Part shown: piece after piece, positions 1 to 9,820 of the stretch
Numbering within the stretch: position 1 is the stretch's first letter
Layout: every line of letters starts with the position of its first letter
Assembly: GCA_902570915.1 (NCBI GenBank)
Contig: CACGAB010000002.1
Location: 1-64,000 of the forward strand
Length of the DNA stretch: 64,000 nt
Direction: 5' to 3'
DNA from: an uncultured Pelagibacteraceae bacterium
GTDB lineage: Bacteria > Pseudomonadota > Alphaproteobacteria > Pelagibacterales > Pelagibacteraceae
Notes under the pieces: generated by a model
What the model was told of the DNA's origin: nothing
The model's input: only the letters and a program-made list of their open reading frames with translations
Database searches by the model: none
Translations under genes and position numbers: made by a program

Positions 1-385
1 TTAATAATTCATCATGATAAAATTCAACATATTGATTGAAAATCAAACAATATTCTCTCCACCTTTTTTCTCTTTCTTCATCTTGTTTTGTAAAAATGTA
101 AGGCTGCATACCAGCCATATTTGCAAGATACTTTACGGCTTCACCAAATCTAAGATTTTGTGTTTTCATTACAAAATCAAAAATATTTCCATGTTCTGAT
201 GTAGCAAAACAATGATAAAATTCTTTTTCGTCGTTGACTGTAAATGAGGGTGTTTTTTCATTTTTAAAAGGTGAAAGACCTACAAATTCTTTTCCTCTTT
301 TTTTTAAACTTACAAATTTTGATATGACTGTTGAAACCTTTAATCTAGTTTTTATTTCATCAAGATATTCTTTTGGATATTTCAT
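1..385 (-). CDS. dnaG: DNA primase DnaG, N-terminal part (runs off the window)
   Basis: This gene is missing from the ORF track because its stop lies outside the window. Reading leftward from an ATG at 385, about 128 residues are present, starting MKYPKEYLDEI and including FKNEKTPSF and FDFVM, which are typical of the primase N-terminal domain. DnaG makes RNA primers for replication. It starts 2 bp after the yqeY stop, and the yqeY-dnaG order is common in bacteria. Oddly, the CHC2 zinc ribbon is degraded: the usual CPFH is SPFK (residues 38-41) and the usual CFGC is CFAT (59-62), so three of the four zinc ligands are gone while the surrounding fold residues remain. Identification is secure; the catalytic TOPRIM domain is outside the window. 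Confidence 0.93.
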   Translation of the reverse strand, partial: MKYPKEYLDEIKTRLKVSTVISKFVSLKKRGKEFVGLSPFKNEKTPSFTVNDEKEFYHCFATSEHGNIFDFVMKTQNLRFGEAVKYLANMAGMQPYIFTKQDEEREKRWREYCLIFNQYVEFYHDELL

Positions 386-387
386 TA

Positions 388-849
388 TTATTTATTCAAT
401 AGTTCTTTGATAAGAGATCCAGCTTTAGCAAAATCAATTTTATCGGAGTATTCTTTTTTTAATTCACCCATAACTTTACCCATATCCTTTAATGAAGATG
501 CGCCTAGTTTTGTTATAATATCCTCACATATTTTTTTTGTTTCTTCGTCTCCTAAAACCTTTGGTAAAAAACTTGATATTATTTCATATTCATTTTGCTC
601 AACTTCCAATAAATCAGTTCGATTATTTTTTTTATAGATTTCAATTGATTCGGCTCTTTGCTTAACCATTTTTTTAAATAGCTTTTTAATATCTTCATCG
701 TCTGTCTCTTTCTTGTTGGGGCCCGATCTATTTTGAATATCTAAATCTTTGATGGATGATAAAATTAACCTATAAGTTGATATTTTTGTTTTATCTTTAG
801 ATTTTAGTGCATTTTTGTATTCAGTTTCGATTGTTTCTTTTAAAGACAT
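388..849 (-). CDS. yqeY: GatB/YqeY domain protein
   Basis: A 153-residue protein that matches the YqeY family along its whole length: an N-terminal helical part (MSLKETIETEYKNALK) followed by the tail domain related to the GatB amidotransferase subunit (SSFLPKVLGDEETKKI, MGKVMGELKKEY). The family is thought to bind tRNA or assist tRNA-dependent amidation, but its exact role is not settled. Length is normal. It is co-directional with dnaG, only 2 bp upstream, so the two are probably co-transcribed from a promoter in the divergent spacer shared with carA. Confidence 0.92.
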   Translation of the reverse strand: MSLKETIETEYKNALKSKDKTKISTYRLILSSIKDLDIQNRSGPNKKETDDEDIKKLFKKMVKQRAESIEIYKKNNRTDLLEVEQNEYEIISSFLPKVLGDEETKKICEDIITKLGASSLKDMGKVMGELKKEYSDKIDFAKAGSLIKELLNK

Positions 850-975
850 AATTTTTTAATCTACTTTAAAGCAAAAAATTCTCAAAAGAAAAATTGTTTT
901 TTTTCAATTTTATAATACATCTCTGTTGCGATAATAATTCAATTATTGTATTAACCTTTAACTTATGAGTTGTAA
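850..975. promoter_or_regulatory. Divergent yqeY/carA spacer with candidate -10 box and small palindrome
   Basis: This 126-bp spacer separates divergent yqeY and carA. A perfect TATAAT occurs at 911-916 on the plus strand, a reasonable -10 box for carAB, but no good -35 box sits at the expected distance. Downstream at 933-947 is a perfect inverted repeat, AATAATT-C-AATTATT, which would lie in the carA leader and could be an operator or only AT-rich chance. A four-codon reading frame (ATG at 965, TGA at 977-979) overlaps the proposed carA TTG start. Confidence 0.35.
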
Positions 976-2173
976 TTGATCAAAAAAGCAAAAAAAACTA
1001 ACTCAAAAAAAATCTCAGATAAACAAACAGGTATTTTAGTTCTTGAAAATAGAAAAGTTTTTAAAGGCATTGGTATTGGCTACCAAGGAACAGCAACTGG
1101 AGAAGTTTGCTTCAACACGTCTCTTACAGGGTATCAGGAAATAATCTCTGACCCATCTTATGCTGGGCAAATAATCAATTTTACTTTTCCTCACATTGGT
1201 AATGTGGGTACCAATAGTGAAGATCATGAGTCTGATAAAATTTGGACAAAAGGAGTTATATTTAATTCAGAAATAACTTCACCTTCAAATTATAGATCAT
1301 TTTTACACCTCGATGCTTGGTTAAAAAAAAAATAAAATCGTCGGTATCACTGGATTAGATACAAGAAATTTGACCAATTTTATTAGAGATAAAGGAGCAC
1401 CAAAAGGCACAATATCAGTCTCAAAAACAGGAAAATTTAATATAAATAAAATCATCAATGTAACTACAAAATGGAGTGGATTAAAAAATTTAGATCTTGC
1501 AAAAGAAGTTACAACAAAGAAAAATTATCTTTGGAAAGGTTTCAAAACTTGGAAAAAGCAAATTGGATTTCAAAAAAATAGACAAAAATCTTTTCATGTT
1601 GTTGCTATAGACTATGGAATTAAAAAGAATATTTTAAGATATTTTTCTGACTTTAAATGTAAAGTTACAGTTGTTCCGTGTAATGCTAGTTATGAAAAAA
1701 TTTCATCTCTAAAACCTGATGGAATATTTCTATCAAATGGTCCTGGAGATCCTGCTGCAACTGGAAAATATGCTATTGGAATAATAAGAAATCTTATTAA
1801 AAATCATTTTCCAATATTTGGAATTTGTCTTGGTCACCAATTACTTGGCTTAGCCCTAGGAGCGAAAACTAAAAAAATGAAGCTTGGACATCGTGGAGCC
1901 AATCATCCAGTAAAAAACTTTATTAATGATAGTGTTGAAATTACCAGTCAAAACCACGGTTTTGAAATTGTTAAAGAAGGTTTGCCAAGAAATCTAGAAA
2001 TTACTCATGAATCTTTGTTTGATGGAGGAATAGAGGGAATTCGATTAAAAAATAAACCTGTGTTTTCTGTTCAATATCATCCAGAGTCCAATCCAGGCCC
2101 GCAGGATAGTGTTTACCTTTTTCAAGAATTTATAAACAACATTAAAAAAAATGCCAAAAAGAAAAGATATTAA
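976..2173 (+). CDS. carA: Carbamoyl-phosphate synthase small subunit, frameshifted in a poly-A run
   Basis: The glutaminase subunit supplies ammonia from glutamine to CarB for arginine and pyrimidine synthesis. The ORF track splits it in two (976-1335 and 1370-2173). The first half holds the small-subunit N-terminal domain ([19 protein letters not shown]); the second holds the class I amidotransferase with nucleophile motif GICLGHQ and the HPE motif in [10 protein letters not shown]. The halves join in one frame if one A is removed from the ten-A run at 1323-1332, giving [18 protein letters not shown]. The start is a TTG directly after an in-frame TAA; no ATG or GTG is available nearby. The end overlaps carB by 23 bp. 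It could be a sequencing or assembly indel, a real mutation, or a gene rescued by transcriptional slippage. Confidence 0.9.
1323..1332 (+). other. A10 homopolymer at the carA frameshift
   Basis: Ten consecutive A preceded by TT and followed by TAAAATCG. With ten A the frame reads L-K-K-K-stop. With nine A it reads L-K-K-N-K-I-V-G and continues into the rest of CarA. Runs of this length are typical sites of RNA polymerase slippage in AT-rich genomes and also of sequencing error. Confidence 0.9.
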
Positions 2174-5100
2174 AAAAATTTTAGTCGTTGGAGCTGGCCC
2201 AATAATTATTGGTCAAGCTTGTGAATTCGATTATTCTGGAACCCAAGCATGTAAAGCATTAAAGGATGAAGGTTATAAAGTGATTTTAGTTAATTCGAAT
2301 CCAGCAACAATAATGACTGACCCAGATGTTGCAGATAAAACTTATATAGAACCAATTACATTAGAAATTCTTGAGATAATTTTAAGAAAAGAAAAACCCG
2401 ATGCAATTTTGCCAACCATGGGTGGCCAGACTGCATTGAACTTGGCAATGGAAGCAGAAAAAAAAGGTGTTCTTAAAAAATATGAGATTGAACTAATCGG
2501 TGCTAATTCAAAAGCAATCTCTAATGCTGAGGATAGGAAAAAATTTAGAAAAAATATGATGGATATTGGTATAGATTTACCAAAATCAAAAGTTGTTAAT
2601 AAATTTAATCAAGCCGCAAAAGTTTTAAAACAAATCGGTCTACCTGCAATTATTAGACCTGCTTTTACACTTGGTGGTCTTGGAGGTGGAATAGCTAAAA
2701 CAAAAAAAGACTTTTACAAAATAATTAAAAATGGATTACACGAGTCTCCATTAAGCCAAGTTCTAGTTGAAGAATGTTTAGAAGGTTGGAAAGAATTTGA
2801 AATGGAAGTTGTAAGAGATAAGAAAGATAACTGTATTATTATTTGTTCAATAGAAAATATTGACCCGATGGGAATTCATACAGGTGACTCTGTTACAATT
2901 GCACCAGCGCTGACTCTTACTGACAAAGAATATCAAGTAATGAGAAACGCATCTATTGCATGCCTTAGAAAAATTGGAGTTGAAACAGGAGGATCTAATG
3001 TTCAGTTTGCCATAAATCCAAAAAATGGACGAATGGTTATTATTGAAATGAATCCAAGAGTATCAAGATCATCCGCATTAGCATCGAAGGCAACAGGATT
3101 TCCGATTGCTAAGATTGCTGCAAAACTTGCTGTCGGTTACACTTTAGATGAATTAAAAAATGAGATAACAAAAGTCACTCCTGCATCTTTTGAACCAACT
3201 ATTGACTATGTGGTCACAAAAATTCCAAGATTTACTTTTGAAAAATTTTCGACCTCACCTGCAACTTTAGGTACATCAATGAAATCAGTTGGGGAGGCGA
3301 TGGCGATAGGTCGAAATTTTAAAGAGTCTTTACAAAAAGCATTGGTTTCTCTTGAAACAGGGTATTCAGGCTTAGATAGAGTTTTTAATATTAATAGAAA
3401 AAAAATAGAGAAAAAACTTAAAGAAAATATTCCTAATAAACTTTTACTTGTCGCAGAAGCTTTTAGAAAAAAGATCAATATAAAAAGAATTCACAATTTA
3501 TCGAAAATCGATCCATGGTTTTTAGAACAAATTAAAGAGATCGTTGATAACGAAAATAAACTTAAAAACAAAGGTGTTCCAAGAGACTTTGTTGAATTCA
3601 ATCGTATTAAATCTATTGGTTTTTCAGACAAAAAAATATCCGAATTAACCAAAATTCCTGAGAGTGTTGTAAGAAAAAGAAGAATGGCTTTAAAAGTATT
3701 ACCTGTTTATAAAAAAGTGGATACTTGTGCTGCAGAATTTAAATCTTTTACACCTTATATGTACTCAAGTTATCAAAGAAATTTTTCACTTAATTCAGAG
3801 TGTGAGGCAGAGCCAACTCAAAAGAAAAAAATCATTATCTTAGGAGGGGGTCCTAACAGGATTGGTCAGGGAATAGAATTTGATTATTGTTGTTGCCAAG
3901 CAAGTTTCGCCTTAAAAGATGCAGGATTTGAAACGATTATGGTCAATTGTAATCCAGAAACTGTATCAACAGATTACGATACAAGTGATCGATTATATTT
4001 TGAACCTCTTAAAGAAGAGTATGTTTTCAACATCATTAAGAAAGAGCAAGAGAAAGGAAACTTAATTGGAGTGATAGCACAATTCGGTGGCCAAACTCCT
4101 ATAAAGTTGGCTGAATTTTTATATCAAAACAAGCTTCCAATTTTAGGAACACAATACACTTCAATTGATCTTGCTGAAGATAGAGATCGATTTAGAAATC
4201 TTTTAAATAAATTAAAATTAAAACAGGCTGAAAGTGGAATTGCTAAAACTTACAAGCAAGCAATAAAAATTGCTGACAAAATTGGTTTACCTTTAATTGT
4301 AAGACCCTCTTACGTTTTAGGTGGAAGAGCTATGGAAATTGTATATGAGAAAAATGATTTAAAAAAGTTTGTTGAAGAAGCCTTTAAAGCTGCAGAGGAT
4401 AATCCAATATTAATTGATAAATTTATTAATCAAGCGATGGAAGTTGATGTGGATGCATTATCTGATGGTAAGGATGTATTTGTTGCAGGTATCATGCAAC
4501 ATATTGAAGAAGCTGGAATTCACTCTGGAGACTCGGCGTGTAGTCTGCCTCCTGTTTCAATTAAACCTTATTTGATTAGAGAAATAGAAAATCAAACAAG
4601 AAAATTAGCTTTAGCTCTTAAGGTTAAAGGGTTCATGAATATACAATTTGCAATTAAAAAAGATCAGATTTACGTAATTGAAGTAAATCCAAGAGCAAGT
4701 AGAACTGTGCCTTTCGTATCAAAAGCAAAAGGTTTACCTCTTGCTAAAATTGCCTCAAGAATTATGGCTGGTGAAAAATTATCTAAATTTAATTTAAAAG
4801 ATAAATCTAAAGGAATGTATGCTGTTAAAGAAGCTGTATTTCCATTTAACAAATTTCCAAATAGCGATTTACTTTTAGGTCCTGAAATGAAATCAACTGG
4901 TGAGGTTATGGGTTTTGATAAAAATTTTGGTATGGCTTTTGCTAAGAGTCAAATTGCATCTGCTAATTCTTTACCAAAAGATGGCCTTGCTTTTATTTCA
5001 TTAAAAGATGCACACAAAGATGAGGGAATAGATTTAGCAAAACAATTGATCAAACTTAAATTTAAATTGTGTGCTACTAAAGGGACTGCTGAATATATTA

Positions 5101-5375
5101 GAAAATTTGGTATGAAATGTAAGAAGATTAATAAAGTTAGTTCAGGCACTCCTCACATTGTTGATGTTTTGGATGCTAAAAAAATTGCTCTAGTGATTAA
5201 TACTGGTGGCGGTAACAGTGAACATCGAGTTAGTGATGCCATAGCTTTAAGAAGAGCAACTTTAAAAAATAAAGTCCCTTATTGTACTAATATGTCAACC
5301 GCATATGCTTGTTTAGAGGCAATAAAATCACTAAAAACCAAAAAATTAGAAGTGACTGCTTTGCAAAATATTTAA
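2151..5375 (+). CDS. carB: Carbamoyl-phosphate synthase large subunit
   Basis: At 1074 residues this is the normal full length. It makes carbamoyl phosphate from bicarbonate, ammonia and two ATP. Two homologous ATP-grasp halves are visible: the first starts with [19 protein letters not shown], the second, at about residue 560, with [17 protein letters not shown]. The C-terminal allosteric MGS-like domain covers roughly residues 940-1074 ([18 protein letters not shown]). The start ATG at 2151 lies inside the 3' end of carA, implying translational coupling. Its integrity suggests the pathway is in use, which makes a true loss of carA less likely. The gene ends 1 bp from the convergent neighbour. 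Confidence 0.97.
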   Translation: MPKRKDIKKILVVGAGPIIIGQACEFDYSGTQACKALKDEGYKVILVNSNPATIMTDPDVADKTYIEPITLEILEIILRKEKPDAILPTMGGQTALNLAMEAEKKGVLKKYEIELIGANSKAISNAEDRKKFRKNMMDIGIDLPKSKVVNKFNQAAKVLKQIGLPAIIRPAFTLGGLGGGIAKTKKDFYKIIKNGLHESPLSQVLVEECLEGWKEFEMEVVRDKKDNCIIICSIENIDPMGIHTGDSVTIAPALTLTDKEYQVMRNASIACLRKIGVETGGSNVQFAINPKNGRMVIIEMNPRVSRSSALASKATGFPIAKIAAKLAVGYTLDELKNEITKVTPASFEPTIDYVVTKIPRFTFEKFSTSPATLGTSMKSVGEAMAIGRNFKESLQKALVSLETGYSGLDRVFNINRKKIEKKLKENIPNKLLLVAEAFRKKINIKRIHNLSKIDPWFLEQIKEIVDNENKLKNKGVPRDFVEFNRIKSIGFSDKKISELTKIPESVVRKRRMALKVLPVYKKVDTCAAEFKSFTPYMYSSYQRNFSLNSECEAEPTQKKKIIILGGGPNRIGQGIEFDYCCCQASFALKDAGFETIMVNCNPETVSTDYDTSDRLYFEPLKEEYVFNIIKKEQEKGNLIGVIAQFGGQTPIKLAEFLYQNKLPILGTQYTSIDLAEDRDRFRNLLNKLKLKQAESGIAKTYKQAIKIADKIGLPLIVRPSYVLGGRAMEIVYEKNDLKKFVEEAFKAAEDNPILIDKFINQAMEVDVDALSDGKDVFVAGIMQHIEEAGIHSGDSACSLPPVSIKPYLIREIENQTRKLALALKVKGFMNIQFAIKKDQIYVIEVNPRASRTVPFVSKAKGLPLAKIASRIMAGEKLSKFNLKDKSKGMYAVKEAVFPFNKFPNSDLLLGPEMKSTGEVMGFDKNFGMAFAKSQIASANSLPKDGLAFISLKDAHKDEGIDLAKQLIKLKFKLCATKGTAEYIRKFGMKCKKINKVSSGTPHIVDVLDAKKIALVINTGGGNSEHRVSDAIALRRATLKNKVPYCTNMSTAYACLEAIKSLKTKKLEVTALQNI

Positions 5376-5376
5376 G

Positions 5377-7554
5377 TTAAAAAACTTTTCTTAAATTAAA
5401 AAAAGCTTGTTTAATATCACTAATATCAAAAGGGTCTTCATTTATTATTTTAAAATCTAATTCAAAATCATTAATGGTTTTGCTTAAAATATATTCTGAT
5501 CTTAGATCATCAGATCCTTGAATATTAAAAGCATAATTTGTTTCTTTACTAGGTAAATAGCCAATAGCTAAATGAATTTTATCAGTATGACCAAATCCAA
5601 GTGCCGAGTTGCGTTCATAAATAAAAAACAAACTGAAATTTTCATCATAAATAACATCAATGCCTGCTTCAGCATTAATGTTATGTAACGCTCCAGAGTC
5701 TAATTTGGTATCAAATTTACTTGAACTATCATTTATGTAGGAATATTTTACGTTAGATGAGCTATTTAGATTAGCCTGGTATTCTAATTTACCATGTTTT
5801 TTTATTTTGTATTTTTTATTATTTAATTCTTCAACTGAAGCTATAGACAATCTTAAATTTCTTGATTGAATACTTTGTTCGTCAAATCTCATTCCAGTTT
5901 GTCCACTTTCAGAATAGCTACTCAACAATGTATAACCTAAATCAATTTGACCAACAGGTATTAAGGTAAGCTCATCCTTTTTTATCTCCTCTTTCAATTT
6001 TAAAGTTCCATAAATTTGTTTACCGTTTCTATTTCCAGTTAATTTATTTCCATCTAAAACACTTAAGATGTCTGACTTAAGTGCACCAATACCAACTACC
6101 GCATCTAAAAATCTATTATCATCTTTTACCGGAGTGGTTGAATAATAAGTTAAATTGTAAGTATCTGTATCTAAATTACTTCCATCGATACCAACTTTAA
6201 TGTCATTTTGACTAAATCTTAACGCTAGCCCTTTTATTCCTCGATCATCAGTAAACTTGTCAGCACCAATAGTAATGCCATCGGTATAGATTTTTTTCTT
6301 AGATGAAATATCTGTTTCTCTAACTTTACCAAAAGCAAAGCTTCCCTCAGCCCAATAAAAAATATCTTCATTTTCATTTTTTTCTTTAGGTGTAGTGGAA
6401 ACTTGAATAGCCTCAGCTAGAGAGGCTAACATTTCATTAGAGAAATTAAGTTTAATATTTCTAAAGCTTAAATCTTGAAGATCTTTATTTCGTCTAATCC
6501 ATTTTAATCGATTAAGAGCTGCATCTGTTGAGTGTTCAATTGTTCTATTTGCAATATTAATTTGAGCTTCAGCTACTCCTCTTCTATCTCCTTCTGTAAT
6601 CTCTGTACATTTTCCAGCAAAAAGATTGAACGGACAAGGTAAGTGATATTCTATAATCATTGAATTAACACCTGTCTGAGCAAGATGTGCAACATACATT
6701 TTTAACCCAGAGGGGCTAAACTCTATACCTTGGGGGTCAGCAAGTACTGCACTATTTTCAAATTGTTTTGCATTTACACCACCATCTAAAGTTGCTGTCG
6801 AAATATTAAAACCCTCAGATAAAGTATATTGATTAATCTGATTCCTTTGTGAACCTACCATAAACAATCTCGTACCATTTTGATTGAACGCTATACCCCT
6901 ATTTTGCCCTTCAGAATCTTGAGTTGCTAATTCAGCAGATCTGATAAAATTAGCTCCACCCGAAAGATCAAAACTTTTGTTTAATGAATATTGATGCAAG
7001 TGCTCAATGTCTGCGCCTTTCTCGTTAACAAACATCATTGTACCATCAGGACTAAATGTTAGACCAAATAATGAACCAGCGCCTACTTGTGATGAAACAT
7101 CAATAAAATTTCCATTATACGTTACTGATGCTGATGATATATCGAAATTTGTAGAGAGCGAATATTCAAATACTTTTCTATTTGCTCTTCCACCAATAAA
7201 CATTTTTGATCCATCATTATTAAACTGGACGTTCATTGCATTACCGTCTTGACTAGCGACTGAAAATTCATTGACAAAAACAGCTGTCGATATGTTGTAT
7301 GGTATTGATAGAGTATATGAAAATACTTTATTTGTATCGTTATTAATAATAAACATTTTTTTTCCATCATTATTAAATGAAATATCTCTAGCATGAGTTG
7401 TTTGAGCATTAACCTCAAATTTTCGTATTGCATAATTGGAGGTAGTAAGATCATCGCCGGCTGATATAAAATTAGCATACGCGTTTTGAGCAAAAAAATT
7501 AGTTATGAGAATCGAAAAAAAAGATAAAAATATGTAGATTTTGTTTTTTTTCAT
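5377..7554 (-). CDS. Secreted beta-propeller protein with C-terminal autotransporter-like barrel (paralog 1)
   Basis: About 725 residues. I place the start at ATG 7554 (MKKNKIYIF) rather than the upstream GTG at 7560, because this gives a clean signal peptide ending near AYA. Residues about 35-310 carry five repeats of the form F(N/S)xDGxKMF...VFxYxLS, as in secreted beta-propellers. A cysteine pair (CPFNLFAGKC) closes the propeller, followed by a helical linker with WIRRN and then about 320 residues of alternating beta strands ending in a terminal Phe (LRKVF), as in outer-membrane barrels of autotransporters. Likely surface-displayed or secreted; ligand unknown. First of three tandem paralogs in this orientation. 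Confidence 0.75.
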   Translation of the reverse strand: MKKNKIYIFLSFFSILITNFFAQNAYANFISAGDDLTTSNYAIRKFEVNAQTTHARDISFNNDGKKMFIINNDTNKVFSYTLSIPYNISTAVFVNEFSVASQDGNAMNVQFNNDGSKMFIGGRANRKVFEYSLSTNFDISSASVTYNGNFIDVSSQVGAGSLFGLTFSPDGTMMFVNEKGADIEHLHQYSLNKSFDLSGGANFIRSAELATQDSEGQNRGIAFNQNGTRLFMVGSQRNQINQYTLSEGFNISTATLDGGVNAKQFENSAVLADPQGIEFSPSGLKMYVAHLAQTGVNSMIIEYHLPCPFNLFAGKCTEITEGDRRGVAEAQINIANRTIEHSTDAALNRLKWIRRNKDLQDLSFRNIKLNFSNEMLASLAEAIQVSTTPKEKNENEDIFYWAEGSFAFGKVRETDISSKKKIYTDGITIGADKFTDDRGIKGLALRFSQNDIKVGIDGSNLDTDTYNLTYYSTTPVKDDNRFLDAVVGIGALKSDILSVLDGNKLTGNRNGKQIYGTLKLKEEIKKDELTLIPVGQIDLGYTLLSSYSESGQTGMRFDEQSIQSRNLRLSIASVEELNNKKYKIKKHGKLEYQANLNSSSNVKYSYINDSSSKFDTKLDSGALHNINAEAGIDVIYDENFSLFFIYERNSALGFGHTDKIHLAIGYLPSKETNYAFNIQGSDDLRSEYILSKTINDFELDFKIINEDPFDISDIKQAFFNLRKVF

Positions 7555-7592
7555 AACCACTTTATAAAAAATATATTTGAAATTTGAAAATA

Positions 7593-9782
7593 TTAAAAAG
7601 TACCAGAAATCTCTAAATTTGCACCATAATCAGGGATTTTACTAAATAAACTATAATTAGAGTTTAGTTTTAAATTAAAATTACCCATTTGTTTTAGATA
7701 GCTGACTTTCGTATTATTATTGTTTATTGGATCATAAATTAAATCTAAATTTGCATTATGTTTTTTCACGCCACCAAACTTAATTAACAAACTATCTTTG
7801 TGGCCACTTTTGTCTAGACTTTGAAATCTTTCATAATTAATTGCAATTGTACGACCATCTGAATACATATATTCAAAACCTATATTCCCTTTTACATTGT
7901 GTAATGAATGAGTATTTATAGTTTTTTTAAGAGTAGTATTATCAAGATGATTTTTAACATAATGATCAATATTTGGTGTTAAATCATAAATATATTCTAT
8001 AAATCCATTTCGACTTATGGTGTCTTCATTTAAATATAAAATATCATCAAATTTCAAACCTGCGGAAATATTTCCTGTTTTAAATGTAAGTCTCTCGTGA
8101 CTTTCAACGTTATTAGAGACAACACCAAAATCGGTATAATCTGAAAATTGAGTAATACCCACTTCAAGCTTACCAAATGGGATCAATTGATATTTGGTAT
8201 ACTCATTTTCATTTTCATAGCTCATTGATGTATAAATTTGTTTGCCATTTCTATTGCCGGTAACTTGATCTTTGCCTAACTGGTCTATCATTAAATAACT
8301 AGCACCAAATAATAAATTAAGATTAGACCGATTTTTTAGAGGCACACTACTGTAAATATTTAAAGAAAATGTTTGTGCATCTAATTCATCGCTTGACCCA
8401 TCATCTATATCAACTTCTTCATTACCGTATCGGAATGCATAACCAAAAATCTTTTTATCCACTAATTTATCTGCACCAAACATAATACCTTTAGTCTTAA
8501 CTTCCTTAGGTTTAGAGGATGCTGTATCACCTACTCTTCCAAATGAAATATCTCCATGAGACCAGTAAGACCAATTCTTTTTATTGATTTTAGAATTTTC
8601 TTTTTTTAATGATACTTGAGTATATTCAATATTATTTAATGAATTTTCTAAGTTTGTTTTTAATGCTGCTAAAATTGGATTATGAATATTCAGTTTAATT
8701 TCATGATTGGTTAAATTAGTTCTTTCATCATTTCTTCGTAACCAATCAAATCTTTTAAAAATTGTTGAAGAATTTTGATAAATTACATTTTTAGCAATTT
8801 CTACTTGAGCCCCTATTGCTGTAACAGCATCCGTTTCACAAATTACAATCCCATAAGGACAAATTAAATCGTATTCGTGTACTCTATCACGGGTACCAAT
8901 TGCCTTATCTTGGTAAGTAACTTGGTAAAGTTTCATTCCATCTTCGGAGAAACCCATACCGAGAGGAGTTCCATTAGTTCCATCACTTCCTAAACTCTCG
9001 AATACTTGCTGGACTTTTCCTACAAACGTTGCTGAAGTTATATCAAAGCCTGTTGATAGTTTATAAACATAGATGAATGTCGCAATTGGATTTATACGAC
9101 TTTCAATTACATACATTCTTGTACCATCATCATCAAATGAAAAATCTTGAAGTACTGCTGCTGCAACTGTACCACTAATTGCAAAACTATTTCCTTCGGT
9201 AACTGTGCTCGTGTCATAAGGAGTAGATAAATTAAATTCAATTATTCTTTTACCACCAGTAACAGTGTGAGCATCAATTAGAAACATTTTTGTTCCATCA
9301 TTATTAAATTTAACAGCTCTGTTGTTATTTATATCTGGATCCGGATCTGTTTTAAAATGAAAACCATCATCAGCAACCATGGTGGCATTTGAAAAATCAT
9401 AGGGAGTTGAAAGCAAATGGGCGTTAAATCCACCTCCATCATTAATAGCAAAAACTTTTGTTCCATCACTATTAAACTCAAAACCTTGTGGTTGTTGTAT
9501 GTTGTCAACACCTCCATTAGTAGCTAATTCAACTTTACTATTAAAATCGATTGTAGAAATATTAAAAGGGGTATCAACATCGAATTGTAATAAAACATTT
9601 GCTCCAGAATGATAATCAGAAAAAAAAATTCTAGTTCCTGCAGGATTAAATCTCACATCTGATGGAGATTTTACAATATTAGTCAAACTAACTGTTCTTA
9701 ACAAAGTAGGTTTAACCTCAGCAAATAAATTTGATGATAATAAAAACAAGATAACAAAAATTTTTACTAAAAGCTTTTTCAT
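7593..9782 (-). CDS. Secreted beta-propeller protein with C-terminal autotransporter-like barrel (paralog 2)
   Basis: This 729-residue paralog has the same architecture as its neighbours: signal peptide (MKKLLVKIFVILFLLSSNLFA), five propeller repeats such as FNSDGTKVFAIN and FNNDGTKMFLID, the cysteine pair CPYGIVIC, a linker with FKRFDWLRRN, and a barrel ending EISGTF. The barrel shares GNRNGKQIY with paralog 1 and DPINNNNTKVSYLKQ with paralog 3. The last 200 bp contain a stretch almost identical in DNA to paralog 3. The gap to paralog 1 is 38 bp, so an operon is likely. Function is inferred as a surface adhesin or binding protein; no catalytic motif is seen. Confidence 0.75.
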   Translation of the reverse strand: MKKLLVKIFVILFLLSSNLFAEVKPTLLRTVSLTNIVKSPSDVRFNPAGTRIFFSDYHSGANVLLQFDVDTPFNISTIDFNSKVELATNGGVDNIQQPQGFEFNSDGTKVFAINDGGGFNAHLLSTPYDFSNATMVADDGFHFKTDPDPDINNNRAVKFNNDGTKMFLIDAHTVTGGKRIIEFNLSTPYDTSTVTEGNSFAISGTVAAAVLQDFSFDDDGTRMYVIESRINPIATFIYVYKLSTGFDITSATFVGKVQQVFESLGSDGTNGTPLGMGFSEDGMKLYQVTYQDKAIGTRDRVHEYDLICPYGIVICETDAVTAIGAQVEIAKNVIYQNSSTIFKRFDWLRRNDERTNLTNHEIKLNIHNPILAALKTNLENSLNNIEYTQVSLKKENSKINKKNWSYWSHGDISFGRVGDTASSKPKEVKTKGIMFGADKLVDKKIFGYAFRYGNEEVDIDDGSSDELDAQTFSLNIYSSVPLKNRSNLNLLFGASYLMIDQLGKDQVTGNRNGKQIYTSMSYENENEYTKYQLIPFGKLEVGITQFSDYTDFGVVSNNVESHERLTFKTGNISAGLKFDDILYLNEDTISRNGFIEYIYDLTPNIDHYVKNHLDNTTLKKTINTHSLHNVKGNIGFEYMYSDGRTIAINYERFQSLDKSGHKDSLLIKFGGVKKHNANLDLIYDPINNNNTKVSYLKQMGNFNLKLNSNYSLFSKIPDYGANLEISGTF

Positions 9783-9820
9783 TATTACTTTATAAAAAAA
9801 AAAATTAAAATTTGTAAATA

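Noticed and set aside
14-199. Plus-strand 61-residue ORF
   Set aside because: It lies antisense to dnaG and has no family resemblance.
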